Positions 44,229 through 52,834 of a DNA stretch of 64,000 bases are shown here, in pieces. The stretch comes from JANPCX01 sp031431125 (GTDB lineage Bacteria > Pseudomonadota > Gammaproteobacteria > Burkholderiales > Burkholderiaceae_C): NCBI GenBank assembly GCA_031431125.1, contig JANPCX010000018.1, forward strand, positions 20,145 through 84,144, in the 5' to 3' direction. The translations under genes were made by a program, and so were the position numbers. Below the pieces are notes generated by a model, which did not search any database, was not told the DNA's origin, and was given only the letters and a program-made list of their open reading frames with translations. How positions within the stretch are numbered: position 1 is the stretch's first letter; each line of letters begins with the position of its first letter.

Positions 44229-45170
44229 TTACAAGCCCAGCGCTTCGTCCAAGCCCAGGTGCACGTTCATGGATTGAACCGCCGCACCGCTGGCCCCCTT
44301 GCCCAAGTTGTCCAGGCAGGCCATCAGCAAGACCTGGTGGTCGTTGCCAAAGACGTGGATGTCGACGCGGTTGGTGTCGTTGCAGGCTTGGGCGTCATAA
44401 AAACCGCCCTCCAGCACCGCGGGGTCGCGCAGCGGTTTGACGTTGATAAAGGGCTCGGTTGCATAACGCGCTGACAAGGCGGCGTGCAGGGCCTCTGGCG
44501 TGGTGCCCGCAGGCAGTTGTGACAAATGCAAGGGCACTGTCACCGCCAGGCCTTTGTAGAAATTGCCGACGATGGGCATGAACAGCGGGGCATTTATCAA
44601 GCCGGTGTGGGCTCTCATCTCGGGCAAATGTTTGTGCGCCAGAGTCAGGCTGTAGGGGCGGGGTGATTGCAACTTGGCATCACCCCCAGCTTCATACTGC
44701 GCAATCATGCTTTTGCCGCCGCCGGAGTAGCCGGTGATGGAGGTGGCCGATAGCAGCAGCTCGCGTGGCACCAGCCCCGCATCCACCAAGGGACGCAGCA
44801 ACACGATGAAGGCGCTGGCGTGACAACCCGGGTTGGCAATACGTTTGCTCTGGCGCAGCAAATCCCGCTGACCAGGGGCCAACTCGGGCAGGCCAAAGGC
44901 CCAACCCGGCACCGTGCGGTGGGCGGTGCTGGCGTCGATCAAACAAGTGTTCGTATTGGTGATCATGCTGGCCGCCTCACGCGAGGCGGCGTCGGGCAGG
45001 CACAAAAAAGCCACGTCAGCGGCATTGAGCAAACGCGCGCGCTCCTGCGGGTCTTTGCGTTTGTCGGCATCAATCTTCAGCACTTCAATGTCAGGGCGCT
45101 GCGCGAGATACTCATGAATGCGCAGTCCGGTGGTGCCTTCCTGACCATCGACAAAAACTCGGTAAACCAT
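44229..45170 (-). CDS. argC: N-acetyl-gamma-glutamyl-phosphate reductase, type 2
   Basis: A 313-residue ArgC of the short (type 2) class that reduces N-acetylglutamyl phosphate in arginine synthesis. Catalytic Cys116 lies in N-P-G-C-H-A-S-A, and the N-terminal V-D-G-Q-E-G-T-T-G-L-R-I is typical of type 2. ATG 45170 gives the family start. The stop is four bases from the antiporter stop, and the start is 49 bases from the divergent hydrolase gene. Confidence 0.95.
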   Translation of the reverse strand: MVYRVFVDGQEGTTGLRIHEYLAQRPDIEVLKIDADKRKDPQERARLLNAADVAFLCLPDAASREAASMITNTNTCLIDASTAHRTVPGWAFGLPELAPGQRDLLRQSKRIANPGCHASAFIVLLRPLVDAGLVPRELLLSATSITGYSGGGKSMIAQYEAGGDAKLQSPRPYSLTLAHKHLPEMRAHTGLINAPLFMPIVGNFYKGLAVTVPLHLSQLPAGTTPEALHAALSARYATEPFINVKPLRDPAVLEGGFYDAQACNDTNRVDIHVFGNDHQVLLMACLDNLGKGASGAAVQSMNVHLGLDEALGL

Positions 45171-45219
45171 GTCAACCCCTTTGCTGTTCTGTGTGAGAGA
45201 CGAAGGATAAGCCAGCCCC

Positions 45220-45822
45220 ATGACCAAGGTATTGCACCGCTCTCAAAAACCCCGCGTCCTGCTGTTGCCGGGGTGGTTGAACTCTGACGCCGCGCACTGG
45301 CAAAGCCGTTGGGAGGTCTTGCATGGCTACACCCGCGTCGAACAAGACGACTGGACCTGGCCGCGACGTGGAGATTGGATGGCGCGACTGGACGACGTCA
45401 TCCAACAGCAAGATGTCCCTGTGGTGCTGGTGGCTCACAGCCTGGGCTGCCAGCTGGTCGCTTCTTGGGCCGCGCATTCGCAGCACACCGCTCGGGTGGT
45501 GGCCGCTTGGCTGGTGGCGCCGCCCGACACCGAGCGGGACGATACGCCGCCCAATTTGTTCAACTGGCGGCCCATGGTGCGTGGCAGATTGCCCTTTGCC
45601 AGCCACGTGGTGGCGAGCAGTGATGATCCTTACTGCGCATTGCAGCGTGCCGAAGAACTGGCGCGCTGCTGGGGCAGCGATGTTTGGCCGCTGGGGCCGC
45701 GTGGCCACATCAATGGGGAGTCTGGACTCGGCGACTGGAGCGACGGGCATCGAATGATGAAGCAGACAATGGAGGCCGCACATGCCTCCCATCGATCCAC
45801 ACAACGCGAGCAAGCCAAATGA
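45220..45822 (+). CDS. RBBP9/YdeN family alpha/beta hydrolase
   Basis: A 200-residue single-domain alpha/beta hydrolase of the YdeN/RBBP9 type: L-L-P-G-W-L-N-S near the start, nucleophile elbow V-A-H-S-L-G-C, the D in S-D-D-P-Y, and G-H-I-N in place of the late catalytic His. Likely a serine esterase with unknown substrate. Its stop overlaps the next start (ATGA). Confidence 0.87.
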   Translation: MTKVLHRSQKPRVLLLPGWLNSDAAHWQSRWEVLHGYTRVEQDDWTWPRRGDWMARLDDVIQQQDVPVVLVAHSLGCQLVASWAAHSQHTARVVAAWLVAPPDTERDDTPPNLFNWRPMVRGRLPFASHVVASSDDPYCALQRAEELARCWGSDVWPLGPRGHINGESGLGDWSDGHRMMKQTMEAAHASHRSTQREQAK

Positions 45823-46601
45823 CTGTCGATACAGAGGCCGTGTTTCAAGAACCCTCAGATGCTGAGTACACCATCTGGAGATACATGGACTTTGCGAAGT
45901 TTTTCTACTTGATCTCGACCGGCAATTTGGTCTTTCCGGCTGTGAAGAAATTTGTAAAAGATGATCCCTATGAAGGCGAATGGCCGAAATACTGGATCAA
46001 TTCGTACAGCAGACACAAAAACACTGACGAACACGCAGCGAACGCTATCGAGAACATGATCAAGTCCCGGCAGTTTCCTTTGGACTACGTTTACGCGAAT
46101 TGCTGGCACATAAATGACCACGGGTCGGCAGCAATGTGGCGGCTCTACTTAAAAAATGGGCCGGGCGTGGCAGTCAGATCAACGCTCAAGAGCTTGCAAC
46201 GAGTGTTGAGTCGTCAAGAACATCACTTCTATGTGCAGCGAGTTAAGTACATTGATTTTGATGCGCACGAGGGGGAGGAGAAATTTCATCAGTGCGCCCC
46301 GTTCTTCCTAAAGCGCCTTGATTTCAAGCACGAAGAGGAACTTCGCGCTCTGATTTGGTCAGCGCATTCGCGCAACCGGGACGTTACTGAAAGGCCGCGC
46401 AAGGATCACATCAATGTCAAGGTAAGTGTTCAGGATTTGGTGCACGAGGTTGTAACCTCTCCCAAGGCGGAGGATTGGTTTCATGACTGTGTTGAGAAGC
46501 TAGTCGAATGTAACGGCCCGGGTATTCAGGTAAATCGTTCCAAGCTCCTCGACAGCCCTGACTACTGGGGTGAGTTTCCGCCTCATCCACAGCTTGAGTA
46601 A
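45819..46601 (+). CDS. DUF2971-like protein
   Basis: A 260-residue protein with the DUF2971 outline: an N-terminal Y-x-x-x-x-F-x-x-L-I-x-x-x-x-L-x-F-P and D-D-P-Y-E-G-E, then C-W-H-x-N-D-H-G-S-A-A-M-W-R-L-Y. The DNA is clearly lower in GC than its neighbours (about 48-50% by eye), with codons such as AAA and TTT more frequent, which suggests recent transfer. It overlaps the hydrolase gene by ATGA and ends about 90 bases before parB. DUF2971 proteins are common near mobile and defence regions; the function is unknown. Confidence 0.75.
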   Translation: MTVDTEAVFQEPSDAEYTIWRYMDFAKFFYLISTGNLVFPAVKKFVKDDPYEGEWPKYWINSYSRHKNTDEHAANAIENMIKSRQFPLDYVYANCWHINDHGSAAMWRLYLKNGPGVAVRSTLKSLQRVLSRQEHHFYVQRVKYIDFDAHEGEEKFHQCAPFFLKRLDFKHEEELRALIWSAHSRNRDVTERPRKDHINVKVSVQDLVHEVVTSPKAEDWFHDCVEKLVECNGPGIQVNRSKLLDSPDYWGEFPPHPQLE

Positions 46602-46689
46602 GCGCGCGGCGCAGTGAAAGCGCCCACCGGCAGACCCGCTCTTGAACTATGTCAATTTAGACTGCGTCATTCACCGACAATCCCTCCCC

Positions 46690-47595
46690 ATGGTCACCAA
46701 GAAACCCAAAGGCCTCGGCCTGGGCCTCGAAGCATTGCTCGGCCCGAAAGTCCAAGACGCTGCGCCCGCCGCAGCGACGGACGTCAATCGCTCGCCTTCC
46801 AACCTCAAGCTGAACCAACTGCGCCCCGGCAAGTACCAGCCGCGCACGCGCATGGACGAAGGCTCGCTGTATGAGCTGGCCGAGAGCATCAAGGCCCAGG
46901 GCATCATGCAGCCCATTTTGGTGCGGCCATTGAGCGGCGGGTTTTACGAGATCATCGCTGGCGAGCGCCGCACGCGCGCCGCCAAGCTGGCCGGGTTGGA
47001 TGAAGTGCCGGTGCTGGTTAAAGACGTGCCCGACGAAGCCGCCGCCGCCATGGCGCTGATTGAAAACATTCAGCGCGAAGACCTGAACCCGCTGGAAGAG
47101 GCCCAAGGCCTGAAGCGCCTCACCGATGAATTTGGCCTGACCCATGAACAAGCCGCCCAAGCGGTGGGCCGCTCGCGCAGCGCCGCCAGTAATTTGCTGC
47201 GCCTCTTACAACTGGCCGAGCCCGTTCAGGGCATGTTGATGGCGGGCGACTTGGACATGGGCCATGCGCGGGCGCTCTTGCCTCTGGATGGGGCGCAGCA
47301 AATTTTGAGCGCCACGGAAATCGTCGCCAAAAAACTCAGTGTGCGTGAAGCCGAGAAGTTGGTGGCGCGGCAAGCACCAGCCGCCCGCCAGAAAACCTTG
47401 CTTCGCAACCCGGCGGGCAAATCACGCGATCTGCAACGCATTGAAGCGACCTTGTCCGACGCTTTGACCGCAGCTGTTGAAATTCGTGTGAAGAAGCGCA
47501 CAAAACGTGGCGAACAAGGTGAAGTCGCCATTGCATTTGGCTCGCTGGACGAGCTCAATGGACTCTTGGACAAATTGGGCCTGGGTTCGACCTGA
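46690..47595 (+). CDS. parB: Chromosome partitioning protein ParB
   Basis: A 301-residue ParB/Spo0J family protein. It starts K-K-P-K-G-L-G-L-G-L-E-A-L-L-G and has the N-terminal CTPase box (G-E-R-R-T-R-A-A-K-L-A-G-L and E-N-I-Q-R-E-D-L-N-P-L-E-E-A), a central helix-turn-helix region that reads parS, and a C-terminal dimer domain. It binds the parS sites at about 14.9-16.1 kb and works with ParA. The upstream gap (46602-46689) shows no strong ribosome site. Confidence 0.95.
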   Translation: MVTKKPKGLGLGLEALLGPKVQDAAPAAATDVNRSPSNLKLNQLRPGKYQPRTRMDEGSLYELAESIKAQGIMQPILVRPLSGGFYEIIAGERRTRAAKLAGLDEVPVLVKDVPDEAAAAMALIENIQREDLNPLEEAQGLKRLTDEFGLTHEQAAQAVGRSRSAASNLLRLLQLAEPVQGMLMAGDLDMGHARALLPLDGAQQILSATEIVAKKLSVREAEKLVARQAPAARQKTLLRNPAGKSRDLQRIEATLSDALTAAVEIRVKKRTKRGEQGEVAIAFGSLDELNGLLDKLGLGST

Positions 47596-47860
47596 GTCCT
47601 GGTTATGGAACTTCAGGACCGGACTTGGACTCAGTAACAAGTGCCTGACGACTTCTTTTTGAATTGGGCCCGTTTTTTGCTGTTCCTCTGAGCATTGAAA
47701 CAATCGCCATCGGCGATGCTACAAACGCGTATTGATGCCGCTGTGTGTTGATTCAGGAAAGCTCTGATGGCGCCTTGAGGGGTTTCATCAGAACTTCCCC
47801 AGACGCAGAACCGACCTTTGATGGTTTGCTCTGCGCCTCCTTGAACCCCAGGAGATCAGC
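47596..47860. other. Intergenic region between parB and prkA
   Basis: The gap holds two competing hairpins at its left edge, TGAGTCC (47593-47599) with GGACTCA (47627-47633) and GTCCTG (47596-47601) with CAGGAC (47614-47619), which may terminate parB. A further 7-base stem TCTGATG/CATCAGA lies at 47763-47792. AGGAG at 47849-47853 is the prkA ribosome site. No gene was found. Confidence 0.45.
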
Positions 47861-49786
47861 ATGGATGTCATCAGCCATTTGAAGGCACGTTACGAGCGCA
47901 CGCGCGAAGAAGACCTCTCACTCGAGGACTACCTCAACGAGTGCAAACGCAACCCGATTGCGTATTCCACGGCCGCCGAGCGCATGCTCAAAGCCATCGG
48001 CGAGCCGCAAACCGTCGACACGCGCAACGACCAGCGTCTGTCCAGGCTCTTCGCCAACAAAGTCATCAAGATTTACCCCGCCTTTGCCGAGTTCTACGGC
48101 ATGGAAGACGCCATCGAGCAGGTGGTGTCTTACTTCCGGCATGCGGCGCAAGGCCTCGAAGAGAAAAAACAAATCCTCTATTTGCTCGGCCCCGTGGGCG
48201 GCGGCAAAAGCTCCATCGCAGAGCGTCTCAAAGCGCTGATGCAAGAGGTGCCCTTCTATGCCATCAAGGGCTCGCCGGTGAACGAGTCACCGCTGGGCTT
48301 GTTTGACGCGGCTGAAGACGGCCCCATCCTGGAAAAAGAGTACGGCATTCCGCACCGCTACCTCAACCGCATCTTGAGTCCCTGGGCCGTCAAGCGCCTG
48401 GAAGAGTATGGCGGTGACATACGCCAGTTCAAGGTCGTGAAGCGGTATCCGAGCGTGCTCAAACAAATGGGCATTGCCAAAACCGAACCCGGCGACGAAA
48501 ACAACCAAGACATCAGCTCGCTCGTGGGCAAGGTGGACATTCGTAAGCTGGAAAGCTTCTCGCAAGACGACCCCGACGCCTACAGCTTTTCCGGCGGCCT
48601 GTGTTTGGCCAACCAGGGGCTGCTTGAGTTTGTGGAAATGTTCAAGGCACCGATCAAGGTGCTGCACCCCTTGCTTACCGCCACGCAAGAAGGTAACTTC
48701 AAAGGCACGGAAGGTTTTGGCGCCATTCCATTTGACGGCATCGTGCTGGCCCACAGCAACGAGAGCGAGTGGAAGGCGTTTCGCAACAACAAAAACAATG
48801 AAGCGTTCTTGGACCGCATCTACATCGTCAAGGTGCCCTATTGCCTGCGTGTGAGCGAAGAAGTGCACATCTACGAGAAGCTGCTTAGGGGCTCCTCACT
48901 GGCGCAAGCGACTTGCGCGCCAGGCACCTTGAAGATGATGAGCCAGTTCGCCATCTTGACGCGCTTGAAAGAACCAGAGAACTCGTCGCTGTATTCCAAA
49001 ATGTTGGTCTACGACGGTGAAAACCTCAAAGACACCGACCCCCGCGCCAAGAGCTACCAAGAGTACCGCGACTACGCCGGCGTGGACGAAGGCATGAGTG
49101 GCATCAGCACACGTTTTGCCTACAAGATTCTCTCCAAGGAGTTTAACTTTGACAGCACCGAAGTGGCGGCGGCCAACCCGGTGCATTTGATGTATGTGCT
49201 GGAGCAGCAAATCGAACGCGAGCAGTTCCCAGCCGAGACCGAGCAGAAGTACCTCGCCTTCATCAAAGAACACCTGGCGGTACGGTATGCCGAGTTCATT
49301 GGCAAAGAAATTCAAACTGCTTATTTGGAGAGCTACAGCGAATACGGCCAAAACATTTTTGACCGCTACGTCACCTACGCCGACTACTGGATCCAAGACC
49401 ACGAGTACCGCGACACCGACACCGGCGAAGTTTTTGACCGAGGTTCGCTCAACGCCGAGTTGGAGAAGATAGAAAAACCCGCCGGCATTGCCAACCCGAA
49501 AGACTTCCGCAACGAAATCGTCAATTTCGTGCTGCGTGCCCGGGCCAACAACGCGGGCAACAACCCCGTGTGGACCAGCTACGAAAAACTGCGCACGGTG
49601 ATAGAGAAGAAGATGTTCTCCAACACCGAAGAGTTGCTGCCCGTGATCAGCTTCAATGCCAAAGCCAGTGCCGACGAGGCCAAAAAACACGAAGACTTCG
49701 TGACGCGCATGGTGGCCAAGGGCTACACCAGCAAACAGGTGCGGCTGTTGTGCGAGTGGTATTTGCGGGTGCGCAAGAGTTCGTGA
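47861..49786 (+). CDS. prkA: PrkA family serine protein kinase
   Basis: A 641-residue AAA-type kinase (YeaG in E. coli). P-loop G-P-V-G-G-G-K-S-S is at 110-118, and the C-terminal PrkA kinase domain is complete. It starts 265 bases after parB and leads the conserved trio prkA-yeaH-spoVR. In enterobacteria this trio is induced by nitrogen starvation and stationary phase; the same role here is inferred. Confidence 0.95.
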   Translation: MDVISHLKARYERTREEDLSLEDYLNECKRNPIAYSTAAERMLKAIGEPQTVDTRNDQRLSRLFANKVIKIYPAFAEFYGMEDAIEQVVSYFRHAAQGLEEKKQILYLLGPVGGGKSSIAERLKALMQEVPFYAIKGSPVNESPLGLFDAAEDGPILEKEYGIPHRYLNRILSPWAVKRLEEYGGDIRQFKVVKRYPSVLKQMGIAKTEPGDENNQDISSLVGKVDIRKLESFSQDDPDAYSFSGGLCLANQGLLEFVEMFKAPIKVLHPLLTATQEGNFKGTEGFGAIPFDGIVLAHSNESEWKAFRNNKNNEAFLDRIYIVKVPYCLRVSEEVHIYEKLLRGSSLAQATCAPGTLKMMSQFAILTRLKEPENSSLYSKMLVYDGENLKDTDPRAKSYQEYRDYAGVDEGMSGISTRFAYKILSKEFNFDSTEVAAANPVHLMYVLEQQIEREQFPAETEQKYLAFIKEHLAVRYAEFIGKEIQTAYLESYSEYGQNIFDRYVTYADYWIQDHEYRDTDTGEVFDRGSLNAELEKIEKPAGIANPKDFRNEIVNFVLRARANNAGNNPVWTSYEKLRTVIEKKMFSNTEELLPVISFNAKASADEAKKHEDFVTRMVAKGYTSKQVRLLCEWYLRVRKSS

Positions 49787-49940
49787 GGTCACCATGACTG
49801 ACTTCCATCCGGCCGCCCCGAGCTCGGTTGAAGGGCCCTCGCCAACGCGCTGCGGGGACCTTTTTTCTGGCTCAGGGCGGGCTTTGGTTGTTGACAGCCA
49901 TCTGACCTATTGAGCGCCAGGCCCTTTCGAGACACTCACC

Positions 49941-51212
49941 ATGCAACAGATCATTGATCGGCGTTTGGCGGGAAAGAACAAGTCCATAGGCAACCGCGAG
50001 CGTTTTCTGCGGCGCCACAAGGAGCAAATCCGCGAGGCCGTGAAGCGTGCGGTCGATGGCCGCAGCATTCGTGATTTGGCCCAAGGCGAAGACATCAAAA
50101 TCCCTAAAAAGGACATCAGCGAGCCGGTGTTTGGCCACGGCCAGGGCGGTAAGCGTGAGATGGTGCACCCCGGCAATGAAGACCATGTGCGTGGCGACCG
50201 CATTGCACGACCCAAGGGCGGGCAAGGTGGCGCAGGCGGCAGTCAAGCGTCCGACACCGGCGAGGGCGACGACGACTTTGTTTTTCACCTGAGCAAAGAA
50301 GAATTCATGCAGGTCTTCTTTGACGACCTGGCCTTGCCCAACCTGGCGCGCACCACACTGGCTGAAACACCGGAGTTCAAAACACACCGCGCGGGTTACT
50401 CCAGCGATGGCACACCCAACAACCTGCATGTGGTGCGCTCCATGCGTGGTGCCATTGGACGGCGCATTGCGCTGGGCAGCCCGGGCAGTCGTGAGATCAA
50501 GGTGCTTCAAGAGCGCTTAGAGGAGTTGCGTGCCGCGCCCGACTTGCATGCGCAAGAAATCAAGGAACTGGAAGAAAAGATCGGCGCGCTCAGGGCCCGG
50601 CTGGAACGCATTCCTTACCTTGACCCCATCGACTTGCGTTTTCGCAGCCGCGTGCGCGTTCCTGTGCCCACGGCCAAGGCGGTGATGTTTTGTTTGATGG
50701 ATGTGTCGGGCTCGATGGATGAGTCGCGTAAAGACTTGGCCAAACGTTTCTTCATCTTGCTGTATTTGTTCTTGACCCGGCACTACGAAAAAATAGACAT
50801 TGTTTTCATTCGCCACCACACGCAAGCCCAAGAGGTGGACGAGCAGAACTTCTTCCACTCCACCGAGACGGGCGGCACCGTGGTGTCCAGTGCCTTGGTG
50901 TTGATGGAAGAGATCGCCCGCACCCGTTACCCCACCAGCGAGTGGAATATTTATGGCGCCCAGGCCAGCGATGGCGACAACTGGCACCACGACAGCGGCC
51001 GCTGCCGCGAGTTGTTGGCCAACCAGATCCTGCCGCTGTGCCGCTACTTCGCTTATGTGCAAGTGGCCGAAGAAGAACAAAACCTGTGGGACGAGTATGT
51101 GGCGCTGGCGGCCGAGTCGTCCCAAAGTTTTGCCGTGCGCAAGGCCACAGAGGCGTCACAGATTTACCCGGTGTTCCGCGACTTGTTCAAAAAAGAAGGA
51201 AGTGCCGTATGA
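49941..51212 (+). CDS. yeaH: YeaH/YhbH (DUF444) family protein
   Basis: A 423-residue protein with the family start I-I-D-R-R-L-x-G-K-N-K-S, a Gly/Gln-rich linker (G-G-Q-G-G-A-G-G) near residue 100, and a C-terminal von Willebrand A-like domain with C-L-M-D-V-S-G-S-M. It follows prkA by 154 bases and overlaps the SpoVR gene by ATGA. The trio works together; the molecular role of YeaH is unknown. Confidence 0.93.
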   Translation: MQQIIDRRLAGKNKSIGNRERFLRRHKEQIREAVKRAVDGRSIRDLAQGEDIKIPKKDISEPVFGHGQGGKREMVHPGNEDHVRGDRIARPKGGQGGAGGSQASDTGEGDDDFVFHLSKEEFMQVFFDDLALPNLARTTLAETPEFKTHRAGYSSDGTPNNLHVVRSMRGAIGRRIALGSPGSREIKVLQERLEELRAAPDLHAQEIKELEEKIGALRARLERIPYLDPIDLRFRSRVRVPVPTAKAVMFCLMDVSGSMDESRKDLAKRFFILLYLFLTRHYEKIDIVFIRHHTQAQEVDEQNFFHSTETGGTVVSSALVLMEEIARTRYPTSEWNIYGAQASDGDNWHHDSGRCRELLANQILPLCRYFAYVQVAEEEQNLWDEYVALAAESSQSFAVRKATEASQIYPVFRDLFKKEGSAV

Positions 51213-52816
51213 GCGCTGCCCCTGAACACGACATCAAAAGCAGCGAGGGCCTAGAGATGACCCGGCGCGACAAACGCGCCGCCGATCTTGTCAAACCACC
51301 TCGCGCGGAAAGTCCCTTGCCGGCCCCCAGCGACTGGACCTTCGAGCTGATTGAGCGCTACCACACCGTCATCCGTGAAACCGCGCAGTGGTACGGTCTG
51401 GACACCTACCCCAACCAGCTGGAAATCATCACGGCCGAACAAATGATGGACGCCTATGCCTCGGTGGGCATGCCGGTCAACTACCGCCACTGGAGTTATG
51501 GCAAAGAGTTCATCTCGACAGAGAAGAACTACCGCCGTGGCCACATGGGCTTGGCCTATGAGATCGTCATCAACTCCAACCCCTGCATCAGTTATTTGAT
51601 GGAGGAAAACACCCTGGCTATGCAGGCCCTGGTGATTGCCCATGCGGCTTATGGCCACAACAGCTTCTTCAAAGGCAATTACCTGTTTCGCATGTGGACC
51701 GATGCCGCCAGCATCATCGACTACCTGGTCTACGCGAGGAACTACGTCACCGACTGCGAAGAACGTTACGGCCTCGATGCCGTGGAAACCTTTCTCGACA
51801 GCTGCCATGCCCTGATGAACCACGGCGTGGACCGCTACCGCCGGCCCAGCCGCAAGTCACTGGCCCAAGAGTTGGCCGAGCGCAAAGACCGCGAGGCGCA
51901 TGCACAGCAGCAAGTCAACGACATGTGGCGCACCCTGCCGCGCAAGGCCGAGAAAGCCGCCGAAGAAAAAGAAGCCAAACGTTTCCCATCCGAGCCGCAA
52001 GAGAACTTGCTTTACTTCATTGAGAAAAACGCACCGCTCTTGGAACCCTGGCAGCGCGAAATCGTGCGCATCGTGCGCAAGGTGGCACAGTACTTTTACC
52101 CGCAGCGCCAAACCCAAGTAATGAACGAAGGCTGGGCCACGTTTTGGCACCACCGCCTGCTCAACACCTTGTACGACAACGGCCACTTGACCGATGGCGT
52201 GATGATTGAATGGCTCAAGTCCCACACCAATGTCGTCTACCAACCCAAGGTCGGCGACAAACACTACAGCGGCATCAACCCCTATGCCCTGGGTTTTGCC
52301 ATGTACACCGACATCAAACGCATTTGCGAAGAACCCACCGATGAAGACCGCGCATGGTTTCCCGACATGGCGGGCGCCGACTGGTTAGAAACCATTTCCC
52401 ACGCCATGCGCAATTTCAAAGACGAAAGTTTCATTGGCCAGTACCTGTCGCCCAAGCTCATGCGGGACTTCCGCTTGTTTGCCATCAAGGACGACGAGAA
52501 GGAAGACGAACTCGAAGTCTCCGCCATCCACGACGACGCCGGCTACCGCCAGGTACGTGAAGCCCTGAGCCGCCAGTACGACCTGGGCCAGCGCGAGCCC
52601 AACATCCAGGTTTGGAATGTGAACTTGCGCGGCGACCGCTCTTTGGTGCTGCGCCACACCCAGCACAACGACAGGCCCCTGCACGACAGCGCCGACGAAG
52701 TGCTCAAACACGTGGCCCGGCTCTGGGGCTTTGGCGTTCAGATGGAAAGTGTGAACAGCGCGGGCGATGTCACCAAATGGTGGCGGGTGGATGCACCACC
52801 GAGCCGCGACGACTGA
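51209..52816 (+). CDS. SpoVR family protein
   Basis: A 535-residue protein (YcgB/SpoVR). Hallmarks are H-W-S-Y-G-K-E-F, Y-E-I-V-I-N-S-N-P, A-H-A-A-Y-G-H-N-S-F-F-K-G-N, and N-E-G-W-A-T-F-W-H-H. ATG 51209 overlaps the yeaH stop. The name comes from Bacillus sporulation, but the gene is widespread in non-sporing bacteria next to prkA-yeaH. Confidence 0.95.
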   Translation: MSAAPEHDIKSSEGLEMTRRDKRAADLVKPPRAESPLPAPSDWTFELIERYHTVIRETAQWYGLDTYPNQLEIITAEQMMDAYASVGMPVNYRHWSYGKEFISTEKNYRRGHMGLAYEIVINSNPCISYLMEENTLAMQALVIAHAAYGHNSFFKGNYLFRMWTDAASIIDYLVYARNYVTDCEERYGLDAVETFLDSCHALMNHGVDRYRRPSRKSLAQELAERKDREAHAQQQVNDMWRTLPRKAEKAAEEKEAKRFPSEPQENLLYFIEKNAPLLEPWQREIVRIVRKVAQYFYPQRQTQVMNEGWATFWHHRLLNTLYDNGHLTDGVMIEWLKSHTNVVYQPKVGDKHYSGINPYALGFAMYTDIKRICEEPTDEDRAWFPDMAGADWLETISHAMRNFKDESFIGQYLSPKLMRDFRLFAIKDDEKEDELEVSAIHDDAGYRQVREALSRQYDLGQREPNIQVWNVNLRGDRSLVLRHTQHNDRPLHDSADEVLKHVARLWGFGVQMESVNSAGDVTKWWRVDAPPSRDD

Positions 52817-52834
52817 CTCTCGCGCGATCGCGGC

